Assembly: GCA_030040725.1 (NCBI GenBank)
Contig: JASHTD010000399.1
Location: 1-19,354, forward strand
DNA: 19,354 nt
Direction: 5' to 3'
Origin: Candidatus Sulfotelmatobacter sp.
GTDB taxonomy: Bacteria; Acidobacteriota; Terriglobia; Terriglobales; Acidobacteriaceae
A program made the translations under genes and the position numbers. Shown one piece after another: positions 1 through 8,200 of this stretch; position 1 is the first letter of the stretch, and each line of letters begins with the position of its first letter. The notes under the pieces were generated by a model that did no database searches, was not told where the DNA came from, and saw only the letters and a program-made list of their open reading frames with translations.

Positions 1-2464
1 CCAGCACTGCGCAGTTTGGTTCATTGGGAGCCGGATTCGCCGCGGGCAAGCCGCAGGGCTGCGTAAAGTTCTCGGTGACAAAGAATGGTGGGTTAAAGCC
101 CGGACTGGGGTTCGAAAATGGGCCGTTTTCCTCGCCGCCGTAAAAAATCCCATAACCGGCGCGCATAACTAACTTGTCTGTGATCTGGTAAGCAAGGCCG
201 AAGCGAGGGGCAAAAGTGGTCAGGTCGGGAGAGATCAATCCTGGACTGCCGTTTCTCTGAATCGGGATCAGAGAAGCGATGAAGGGAGTCAATACCGCTT
301 GCTGGCCCTTCGGCACGACCAGCGAGTCGGTAGCAAAGTCGAAATTGGCCTCTTCGTTGTCGCGCGCCTTCACGGTCGTGAAAAGTTCGTAGCGAAGGCC
401 AAGGTTCAAGGTGAGTTTCGGGGTTGCGCGGAAGTCGTCTTGCACAAAGGCGGAGTAGTCGCCCCGGTGATAGTCCACGTTGTGCTCATTCGTGATGGTA
501 GCTCCGTCGGTTATGCCCAGCAGGAAAGTCCCAAATGCTTCTCCTCCTGTGGTGGGAGCGGCAGCGTTATCGGTGAGATCGCTGGCAAAATCCATGGTTC
601 CGCGCGAGGCGGCAGGCTGAAAGATTGTGAATTCAATAAAGCGCAACTCCGTGCCTACTTTGATCGAGTTCCGTCCGTGAACCTTGGTCAAATTCTCATC
701 AATCACATAGGCATTCTGCTTTTCGATCGAGGGCAGAAAGCCCGAGCTGCCAATGGTCGCCGTGCCGTCGTCGATGGTGATGTTCGGCAAGCCGCCATTG
801 TCGGATCCGAACGGCACTCCGGGGAAGCCCAACTGCGCGGCCACGTTGGTATCGTAGTTCAGTTGAAAACGATGGGCGTTGATTCGGTTGTAGCCGAGGC
901 GCAACTCATTGACCATGCTCGAAGAGAACGTATGGACTTCGCTGAGCGCAGCGCTTCGGTAGGAATTGTCCTGATAACCATCCTGGAACGCTCCGCCATC
1001 CAGTGCGTTGTTGAATGGCGAAGGAGTGAAGCTCGGCTGATTCTCATAGCTGAAGCGGCCGAAGAAAGAGTCGCGCTCGCTGATGTTATCGTCGATCCGG
1101 ATATCGAAGTTGTTTTGATCGAAATTCCTTTTCGGTTCCGCCAGAAAGTTGGAGCCGTTGATGTTCACATTGGGCGCGGGAAACAGAGCCGAAAGCCGCG
1201 CCGCGAGCGGATCGATCAAAGCTTTGGGGAATATATTAGTGGGAACGCCACCAGCGCCGACTCCGATCGGCACTCCGCAATAGCCGTCCGGATTCAAGGT
1301 CGAGACTTGGGTGAGGTAGTCATTAAAGATCTCTCCCTGGTATGTGGGATTTCCATTGCAATCGCGCGCTACTTGTTTGGTCGAATTTCCGTTTGCATCC
1401 ACGGCCATAGCCGGAGTTGTAGTCAGGAATGAAGAGAAATTGCCGCTAATCTCGGCCGGCGTCGGAACAAGAGACAGCTGCGGCAAAGCCTGCCGTATGC
1501 GAAGCCCCTCGTAATCGCCGAAGAAAAAGGCTTTGTTCTTGATGATCGGCCCGCCAAAAGTTGCGCCAAATTGATTCTGCCGGTACTCCTGCCTTCCGAA
1601 AATATCGAACGCATTGCGCGCATCGAGAGCGTCGTTCCGCAGAAACTCGTACACGTCGCCATGAAACTGGTTGGTGCCGGATTTAATCACGGCATTCATC
1701 ACGGCGCCGTTGCCGCGCCCGAACTCAGCACTGTAGGCATTGGTTTGAACTTTGAATTCACCGATTGCATCGACGGAAGGCTGGATCACATACGCGCTGC
1801 CGTTGAGCACATCGCCCAGATCGGAGTTGTTGTCGATGCCGTCGAGTTGAAAATTGTTTTGCAGCGAACGCGCCCCGTTGGAACTGAAACCGTAACTCGT
1901 TTCCACGCGCGAGCCGGGTTCGCTTGGCCCCACGCCGGCGGCGAGTAAGGCCAGTTGGGCGTAATTGCGCCCATTAAGCGGAAGCGTTTCGATGGTGTGG
2001 CTGTTCTCAACCTGACCAAGACCCGAGGTTTCCGTCTCCAATTGCTGGCCGGTTGATGTGACTGTCATGGATTCGGTGATGGTACCGACCTGCAAGGTAA
2101 CATCGACGGCCGGCCGCGACTGCACGTCGACAGTAACTGGGCCGGCCACAGCTTTTTTGAAGCCAGTTTTCTCGATCGTGACGTTATATCGTCCGACCTT
2201 CAGCGGGCTTGCCAGATATTCGCCTTGCGCATTGGTCTGGGTGACCAACTGCGTTCCCCGGTCAATATCGGTGATGGTCACCTTGGCCGCTTCGACCACG
2301 GCATTGGAAGCATCCTTCACCAGTCCGGCGATACTTCCGGTGTCCTTTTGCGCTACAGCCGGAAGGCAAGTCAATGCAATCAGAACTGCTGCGCCGGCAA
2401 GAGAAAAATTCTTGGGCAGATTTTCCAAGGATTTAAATGAGAAGCGGTTCGACAAGCGACGCAT
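1..2464 (-). CDS. Oar-like TonB-dependent outer-membrane receptor (3' end beyond window)
   Basis: Outer-membrane beta-barrel receptor of the acidobacterial Oar/SusC-like type, expected to import carbohydrate or oligomeric substrates with TonB energy; the substrate is unknown. Read on the minus strand from ATG at 2464, the frame stays open to position 1 (821 codons). Visible parts: signal peptide at about residues 1-39 ending AVAQ; carboxypeptidase-type regulatory beta-sandwich at about 42-126 (GSIAGLVKDASNAVV start); plug with the LPLNGRNY motif at 161-168 and the typical LDGIDNN and AEFGRGNGAVMNAVIKSGTN stretches; then barrel sequence including VQDDFRATPKLTLNLGLRYE. Family members are usually about 1,000-1,200 residues, so the last third of the barrel is missing only because the window ends. 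The start is supported by GGAGG at 2471-2475. The upstream gap holds the likely promoter and a LacI-type HTH relic. Family call is firm; substrate is open. Confidence 0.93.
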   Translation of the reverse strand, partial: MRRLSNRFSFKSLENLPKNFSLAGAAVLIALTCLPAVAQKDTGSIAGLVKDASNAVVEAAKVTITDIDRGTQLVTQTNAQGEYLASPLKVGRYNVTIEKTGFKKAVAGPVTVDVQSRPAVDVTLQVGTITESMTVTSTGQQLETETSGLGQVENSHTIETLPLNGRNYAQLALLAAGVGPSEPGSRVETSYGFSSNGARSLQNNFQLDGIDNNSDLGDVLNGSAYVIQPSVDAIGEFKVQTNAYSAEFGRGNGAVMNAVIKSGTNQFHGDVYEFLRNDALDARNAFDIFGRQEYRQNQFGATFGGPIIKNKAFFFGDYEGLRIRQALPQLSLVPTPAEISGNFSSFLTTTPAMAVDANGNSTKQVARDCNGNPTYQGEIFNDYLTQVSTLNPDGYCGVPIGVGAGGVPTNIFPKALIDPLAARLSALFPAPNVNINGSNFLAEPKRNFDQNNFDIRIDDNISERDSFFGRFSYENQPSFTPSPFNNALDGGAFQDGYQDNSYRSAALSEVHTFSSSMVNELRLGYNRINAHRFQLNYDTNVAAQLGFPGVPFGSDNGGLPNITIDDGTATIGSSGFLPSIEKQNAYVIDENLTKVHGRNSIKVGTELRFIEFTIFQPAASRGTMDFASDLTDNAAAPTTGGEAFGTFLLGITDGATITNEHNVDYHRGDYSAFVQDDFRATPKLTLNLGLRYELFTTVKARDNEEANFDFATDSLVVPKGQQAVLTPFIASLIPIQRNGSPGLISPDLTTFAPRFGLAYQITDKLVMRAGYGIFYGGEENGPFSNPSPGFNPPFFVTENFTQPCGLPAANPAPNEPNCAVL

Positions 2465-2470
2465 GATGCA

Positions 2471-2475
2471 CCTCC
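2471..2475 (-). promoter_or_regulatory. Ribosome binding site of the TonB receptor
   Basis: GGAGG on the minus strand, six bases before the ATG at 2464. It fixes the receptor start just ahead of the charged n-region of its signal peptide. Confidence 0.75.
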
Positions 2476-2637
2476 CTGCTAAAACCGCGCAATTCAAGAA
2501 TGAATCAGAACGTTTTGCACGATCAGGCTGATGCCGCCGTTGGGACTCGAGCAATCCGGCGATTCATGGTAAGAGTTGCCATTCGAAATAAAACGTAATG
2601 AATCCTAACAGATCATAAGCAAAAAGGAAACCAACAA

Positions 2638-2719
2638 ATATTTCGCGGTTTTATTAATCACATGCCGAAACGGTACCGATCGAGACGCCGGCGCGCTCCA
2701 CCGTTTGCCGCATTGTCAC
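2638..2719 (-). pseudogene. Relic of a LacI/PurR-family regulator (HTH only, frameshifted)
   Basis: On the minus strand, GTG at 2719 or ATG at 2713 opens a frame reading MRQTVERAGVSIGTVS and then ACD and a stop (2654-2656). ERAGVSIGTVS matches the DNA-binding helix-turn-helix of LacI-family regulators, whose consensus is about AGVSxxTVSxxLN. If one base (about 2665) is skipped after the last Ser codon, the reading continues HVINKTAKY, which is the hinge-proximal part of the same domain; E. coli PurR reads TVSHVINKT here. So both halves of one HTH lie side by side in two frames. After about 2638 the similarity ends, and nothing of the roughly 280-residue ligand-binding domain follows; the receptor promoter region and gene come next. 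This is best read as the decayed stump of a regulator of the neighbouring carbohydrate genes. A chance match over about 20 aligned positions is unlikely, but the piece is short. Confidence 0.6.
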
Positions 2720-2792
2720 TGGTGCCGTTATGCTTTGCCGGGCTGAGGCGCTGGCAACCTATGGCGCCGCCAAGATGAGGTTGCGGACCTGA

Positions 2793-4967
2793 TCACTGCG
2801 AGTCCACTACGCAACGGAACCCGACTGCTCCGGAGCGATCCATGCTCGGAGACATGAGCAGAAGCTTTCCGTGCTCATTCAGTTTGTACGCCTGAGGGAA
2901 GTACCAGATCGAACCTTGTGGCTCGTAGTAGCTGCCCCCTCGGAGAATGCCGCCCCGCGTATGCTCGTCCACGAATTCCTCGGTCCATTGCCAGACATTG
3001 CCTACCATGTCCATCACGCCGAATGGACTTGCTGCCTTGGGATGCGCATCGACCGGATCGGGACCTCGCATGATGCGCGACTTGTCGGGAAGCGGAACCG
3101 CGTTGGCATCCCACTCGTTGCCCCACGGATAAAGCCGACTATCCGTTCCCTGAGCCGCGTACTGCCACTCCCATTCATGCGGCAAGCGCTTGCCAGCCCA
3201 GCTCGCGTAGGCCCGAGCATCTTCCAGCGAAACCCACGTCACCGGCTTGTTTTCCCATCCTTCGGGATAGGTTCCATCCTTCCAATCCCGGAGAAAATTC
3301 AGATCGTCTTTGGGGTGGTAGCGGCTTGAGTCCAGGAACTTCTTGAATTGAGCGTTGGTCACCGGATACTTATCGATATAAAAGGACTTTATTTCCATCG
3401 GATGCTCGTGAAAGCGCCGTGGAGAATCTTCCCACGGATACTGCACATCGACACCGATATCATCCAATCCTTCGATCTCGATTCCAGCAACCTCGAAAAG
3501 AAAATCGGCTCCGGGAATTCTGATCATTCCGTCAGGCGCGGTCGCCGCTCCCTTTGTCGCTGCAATGGGAACAATTTCCTGGGGCAGAACTTTCCATTCG
3601 TGCGAGTAATCGGCGAGTGGCTTCGCTGTCAACTCTTTCATCCTGGACATCAAGCTCACAATTTTTTGATCCGGTGCGGTGTTGGTTGCGAACACGGCAC
3701 CATATCCCTTTGCCTCGATCGAAAAGGCAAGAACGGTTCTCCCATCCGGTCTGGCCTGAGGTTTAAGTTCTACTCCGTGGTAAAGATCGAAAAAGCGCAA
3801 TCCCGCTTCCGCCGAAACTTCCATCTGATCGCCTTCGACGTTGTATTCGTTTCGATTGACGATCGTCCAGACGGTTTCATCGCCCAGTGGCCAGCGGCTG
3901 GAATAAACCCCGTAGCGAAGCATGGGCGACATCGGTTCCCAGTCTTTGCTGATGAGGAACGGTGCTACTGCGCGTTCGATCGCGGCGACACGGCGGGTGG
4001 CTTCGCCATCGCGTGGCATGATTCCATTCCAGATACCCCAGATATTTTCCCAGCTCTCCCAGCCCACGCCATTGAAAAAAGCGAACTGCAGGTCATCGGT
4101 TTTATCGCGATTCCAGCGGTGAGAGATGTTCACCATGTGCCGGGTTTCCAGCCATTTGTATTTGTCGACCCGCGGAGCGAACGGAAATTCGTATTGGCCC
4201 CACGTCATCACATCCCATGCCAGAGCTTCGTCGGATGGCCCTTCCTCGGGCTCAAACGCGAGCGGATGACCAACTTTGTCTGCAGCAAGCGAGAATGCCA
4301 AAGGAACGCCGTCCTGCGTGTCGCCATTGATCCCATCGGCGCCGATTTCCGCCATGAGGCTGGCAATCGCCTCCGGCCACGGCATGCCGGGATCGCGAGT
4401 TCCCTGGTCCCACATCATCATGGGAAACAACACACGCACCCCGCGGCGGTGGAAGTCGGCGATCATCTGTGTTACTCCCGCTAGGCCGCCCGGCATGCTG
4501 CGAATCATGTCCTGCTGATTGCGATTATCGATACCCATGTTCGGGTAAGTCGGCCAGATAAGGACTGCGTCAATTCCTCCGTATCGTTTTTCAAGATCGT
4601 CCAGGTAACGGTCTACGGTGTACTTTCCACCGACGGGATCATAGAAGTACCGATCCTGAACCATCATCTGCGGCTGAAAAAAACTGGACTGCGTCCACTT
4701 CAGTGTCGGCATATCGTAGCGCGAGCCATCGTAGCCAATGCGAATGCGCCGCTCGGTCCGCCAATGTTGAATGTCGGCTAGCCACGCCGCATGGTCGGCA
4801 GACGTGCACACGTTCGAGTCACCCTCCCACGCGCCTTTCATCGTGAGGCAAGCGGGTACCGGAATCTGCTGGTCTTGGGGGCTGTAGTGAGAATCCTGAG
4901 CTGCGGTGAGGCTGGCGAAGAAGAGCAAAAAAGTTGCGACCCACCATCGCATGATTACCGGCTTCAT
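2793..4967 (-). CDS. Secreted glycosidase-like protein fused to an FGE-like (sulfatase-modifying factor) domain
   Basis: A 724-residue exported protein of unknown reaction. Residues 1-24 form a signal peptide (hydrophobic WWVATFLLFFASLTAAQ). Residues about 70-400 resemble a glycoside-hydrolase TIM barrel: strand-like segments IDAVLIWPTYPNMG, RGVRVLFPMMMWDQG and GADGINGDTQDG (209-220, acidic candidates for catalysis), then the Trp-rich FNGVGWESWENIWGIWN (298-314). A small beta domain follows. Residues 480-724 are an FGE-sulfatase fold: VTNAQFKKFL, LPHEWEWQYAA, GNVWQWTEEF (656 onward), LRGGSYY and terminal GFRC. True FGE needs a Cys pair shortly before GFRC; here the only Cys of the domain is the one in GFRC, so formylglycine formation is unlikely. 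An upstream ATG at 5036 exists, but 4967 is chosen because GGGAG lies nine bases before it and the signal peptide starts there. It may act on an extracellular polysaccharide together with the adjacent receptor (inference). Confidence 0.85.
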   Translation of the reverse strand: MKPVIMRWWVATFLLFFASLTAAQDSHYSPQDQQIPVPACLTMKGAWEGDSNVCTSADHAAWLADIQHWRTERRIRIGYDGSRYDMPTLKWTQSSFFQPQMMVQDRYFYDPVGGKYTVDRYLDDLEKRYGGIDAVLIWPTYPNMGIDNRNQQDMIRSMPGGLAGVTQMIADFHRRGVRVLFPMMMWDQGTRDPGMPWPEAIASLMAEIGADGINGDTQDGVPLAFSLAADKVGHPLAFEPEEGPSDEALAWDVMTWGQYEFPFAPRVDKYKWLETRHMVNISHRWNRDKTDDLQFAFFNGVGWESWENIWGIWNGIMPRDGEATRRVAAIERAVAPFLISKDWEPMSPMLRYGVYSSRWPLGDETVWTIVNRNEYNVEGDQMEVSAEAGLRFFDLYHGVELKPQARPDGRTVLAFSIEAKGYGAVFATNTAPDQKIVSLMSRMKELTAKPLADYSHEWKVLPQEIVPIAATKGAATAPDGMIRIPGADFLFEVAGIEIEGLDDIGVDVQYPWEDSPRRFHEHPMEIKSFYIDKYPVTNAQFKKFLDSSRYHPKDDLNFLRDWKDGTYPEGWENKPVTWVSLEDARAYASWAGKRLPHEWEWQYAAQGTDSRLYPWGNEWDANAVPLPDKSRIMRGPDPVDAHPKAASPFGVMDMVGNVWQWTEEFVDEHTRGGILRGGSYYEPQGSIWYFPQAYKLNEHGKLLLMSPSMDRSGAVGFRCVVDSQ

Positions 4968-4976
4968 ATATGGACG

Positions 4977-4981
4977 CTCCC
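4977..4981 (-). promoter_or_regulatory. Ribosome binding site selecting the start at 4967
   Basis: GGGAG on the minus strand, nine bases upstream of the ATG at 4967. The longer frame from 5036 would put 23 extra residues before the signal peptide. Confidence 0.55.
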
Positions 4982-5134
4982 GTGAAAAAACTGCATTTCG
5001 GCTTGCCAATATAAACGTTCCAAATGTCCTATCCACATTAACTTCTCACCTGTCTTCGCGTTGTTCGAAGCGACGTTTATTGCCATCTTAAACCGCCAGT
5101 TTTGCGGACCGGACCTGGCTTTTTTTGTTTTCAG

Positions 5135-5159
5135 GATCCGTGCAGAATGCGCACGGATC
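5135..5159. promoter_or_regulatory. Perfect 9-bp inverted repeat in a divergent promoter region (candidate operator)
   Basis: GATCCGTGC, seven-base spacer AGAATGC, GCACGGATC. The arms match perfectly. The repeat lies between the divergent genes starting at 4967 and 5242, about 83 bases before the latter. It is not followed by a T-run on either strand in the order a terminator needs (T-rich sequence lies 5' of it on the plus strand), so a protein-binding site is more likely. Two CGGWCCG palindromes flank it at about 5105 and 5185. Confidence 0.4.
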
Positions 5160-5241
5160 AATCCCTTGTTCCGTTACTTCGGTTCGGTCCGGATCAGAAT
5201 TAGGCTAAGAGATTGAACGAGATAGACGGTATCATGCACAA

Positions 5242-8200
5242 GTGCGTTGTCCGAAAGTTGCCTGCGCGCTGGCGTTTCTACTGCTGATGGCGGAGCTTCC
5301 TTCTGCCCAGGAATATAGTTTCAGGGTCTTTGGAAACGCTGAAGGGCTCAACAACCTCGCGGTGAGGCAAATCTACCAGGACCGCGGCGGCTTCATTTGG
5401 GTGAGCACGGAAAACGGAATCTTTCGGTACGACGGAGATCGTTTCGACGCTTTTGGACCGGCACAAGGGATTCCGATCAACTCAGCTGCCGCATTTGGCG
5501 AGGCTCCGGACGGCTCTCTGCTGGCTGGAGGTAGCTTTGGGCTCTACCAGCTGCGTGGCAACAGTTTCCAAATACTTCCAGTCGGTTTCAAGACAGTCAG
5601 TTGGGCGCAAGGCATCCAGTCCGATGGAAAGGGTCACACTTTTCTCGGGACCGATTCCGGTCTGATCGAGCTCTCTTCCGCAGCAGGGCAAGATGGATTT
5701 TCCGTGCGCTCCTTTCCTCAAGCCCCAGCAGTCTCAGAGCCCGGTGTGAGCGCCGTCTTCATGGACGGCGACGTCCTGTGGTACGGATGCGGACAAGAAC
5801 TCTGCCGCATGGGCCGCGACGGGACACAAGTCTTTGGGGCAGGGAGCGGGCTTCCGCATTCTGCGTTGATGGTGATCCGCAAAGATGCTGAGGGCAATCT
5901 CTGGGTCCGAGCGAGGAATGCAGGCATGTTTGTGTTGCCTTCAGGCCAAACCAAATTCCGCAGGCCCGAAGTGCCGCTTTCCGATAATGTGGTCGGAATT
6001 CCGAGCGTTGATGCCGACGGGCGGATGCTGCTCCCGTCCCCAGATGGCTTGCTGATCCAAGAAGGAAAAAGCTGGCACAAAATTGACCGGTCTCTCGGCC
6101 TTCGCGGAGCCGTCTATTCCGTTTTCGCGGATCGCCAGCACTCGTTGTGGATCGGGTTGGCGGGTCGGGGGCTTGTCCAGTGGCGGGGTTACCAGGAGTG
6201 GACGAGCTATTCAACTGCGAGCGGTCTCGCGAGCGACATCGTGTACGAAATCCTGCCACGGGCCGATGGGACACTCTGGGTCGGCACCGAAGGAGGGCTG
6301 CTACGAGGGGACGACCAGCCATTCGGCATCCGCTGGAAGAAGGTTACGGGACTTAATGGGTTCCCGGTTCACAGCGTCCGCTCCGGCCCCAACGGGGATT
6401 TGTGGATCGGCACCGAGGCTCACGGTGCCGCTCGCCTTCATGTGCGAAGCGGAGTCATAGAGTGGTTCGGAGAGACCCAGGGCCTTTTGGGCAAATCGCC
6501 ATATACTTTGCGCCTCGATCATCATCAAAAGCTCTGGGCCGCGACCGAAGCTGGCCTGTTCGTATCCGTGCCGCCGTATCAAAGGTTTTCACGCGTCGTC
6601 GAATTGCCGCCCACCCAATTCTGGACTGTTGCCGAGGGAAGCGATGGCAACGTCTGGGCCGGCGGCGCCGATGGGCTCTTCGTTTATGCGAATGGACACT
6701 GGAAGAATTTCACCCAGACCAATGGCTTAAGCAATCGGGAAGTGCTCGCCCTGGGTCCGGGCACGAACGGGGAGATGTGGATCGGGTATCGGTTCGGGGG
6801 AGGTATCGATCGCGTCCACCTCCAGCGAAGCGGTTTGGCAGTTGAAAAAGGGGTCCAGAGGCCCGGCACCGATGGCCTCGTGTACTTTCTCGAATTCGAC
6901 GCATCGGGGCACTTGTGGGCCGGCACGGAGCGGGGCGTGGACATGTGGAATGGTTCCCGATGGAGCCACTACGACACGAGTGACGGGTTGGCCTGGAACG
7001 ACTGCGACCTGAATGCTTTTGCCGAAGACTCCGCTGGCAGAGTCTGGATCGGAACCAGCGGCGGACTCTCTGAATTCAAGCCGCGCCCGCGCCTCTCGCC
7101 CGAAGTTCCGATCCAGGTAGTGTTCACCAAGCTCTCCGTGGGAGGAAAGGATGTTTCCGGGCAGAGCAATCCAGCCTTCAGCATCCACGCAAATTCTCTG
7201 ATCGCGCGATATTCCGCGCTCAACGTTTCCAACGCAGATCACATTCTGTTTCGCTATCGGCTCAAAGGTTCAAATTCGGCCTGGACGGAAACCACGCAAC
7301 GAGAACTGCAGTTTGCGGAGCTGGCGCCTGGAGCTTATCGCCTTGAAGTAGAAGCGCAAGATAGCGATGGCAATTGGATTGGGCAGCAGGCGGAGTTCGC
7401 TTTCAGAATCCTGGCTCCTTGGTATTCGACATGGTGGTTTTTGGGGCTGTGCGGCTTAACGCCAGTGCTGATCGCGGGAATTGTGGTGCGATTGAGGATA
7501 TTAAGCGGGCAAAGACGAGAGCGCGAACTCGAGCAGTTGAAAGCGGCGCATGATGAGATCAGAAATCTTGCGTTCTTTGACCCATTGACTGGCCTTCCCA
7601 ATCGGCGCCTGCTGCTCGATCGCTTGCGGCAAACCCTGGCCGCCGGCGTCCGCAGCCACCGCAAACGAGCCTTGCTCTTCGTCGATCTCGACGATTTCAA
7701 AACATTGAACGATACCCTCGGGCATCACATCGGTGATCTTCTGCTGCAGGAGGTCGCTCGGCGGATCATCGCCAGCATCCGCGAAAGTGATACCGTCGCG
7801 CGATTGGGCGGAGATGAATTTGTGGTTTTGCTCCAGGATCTCAGCGAACTGGCCGAAGATGCCGCGTCCCAGGCAAAGATTATCGCCGAGAAGATTCTCT
7901 CTATCCTTCAGCAGCCCTACCTGCTGGATGGCCGGGAATGCCGCAGCAGTTCCAGCATCGGTATCACCGTATTCGGAAGTCCGCAGGACAGTACCAACGA
8001 AGTCCTGCAACAAGCGGATATTGCCATGTACCAGGCTAAGGCGGCCGGCCGTAACACTTTGCATTTCTTCGCCCCCGCCTTGCAGGCCGCGGTCAACGCC
8101 CGTGCCGAGATGGAGGACGACCTCCGCCAGTCGATGAAGACGAATGATTTCCAGCTCTATTATCAGGCTCAAGTAGATCGTGGCGCCTTGATCGGCGCCG

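Larger units (their letters stand above)
2465..2792. other. Intergenic region between receptor and GH/FGE-like gene
   Basis: Both flanking genes run on the minus strand. The part at about 2575-2660 is clearly more AT-rich than its surroundings and is the likely place for the receptor promoter, but I could not settle on a convincing -35/-10 pair. The part at 2638-2719 encodes a broken LacI-type helix-turn-helix (separate entry). No strong terminator hairpin with a T-run follows the stop at 2793 on the minus strand. Confidence 0.6.

Noticed and set aside
299..1432. Plus-strand open frame of 377 codons
   Set aside because: It lies antisense to the TonB receptor, whose minus-strand translation is unmistakable; the plus frame shows no domain, no start signal and is a by-product of GC-biased codon use.
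2793..3530. Reading the C-terminal domain as an active formylglycine-generating enzyme
   Set aside because: The catalytic cysteine pair is absent; the only cysteine in the domain is in the structural GFRC motif.
3348..4484. Plus-strand open frame of 378 codons
   Set aside because: Antisense to the glycosidase/FGE-like gene, no recognisable motif, and composition of an out-of-frame translation.
5046..5075. Second small hairpin CTTCG-N7-CGAAG in the divergent region
   Set aside because: A five-pair stem is expected by chance in a region of this size, and no promoter element aligns with it.
7501..8172. Minus-strand open frame of 223 codons
   Set aside because: Antisense to the GGDEF region, whose catalytic motifs are intact on the plus strand.
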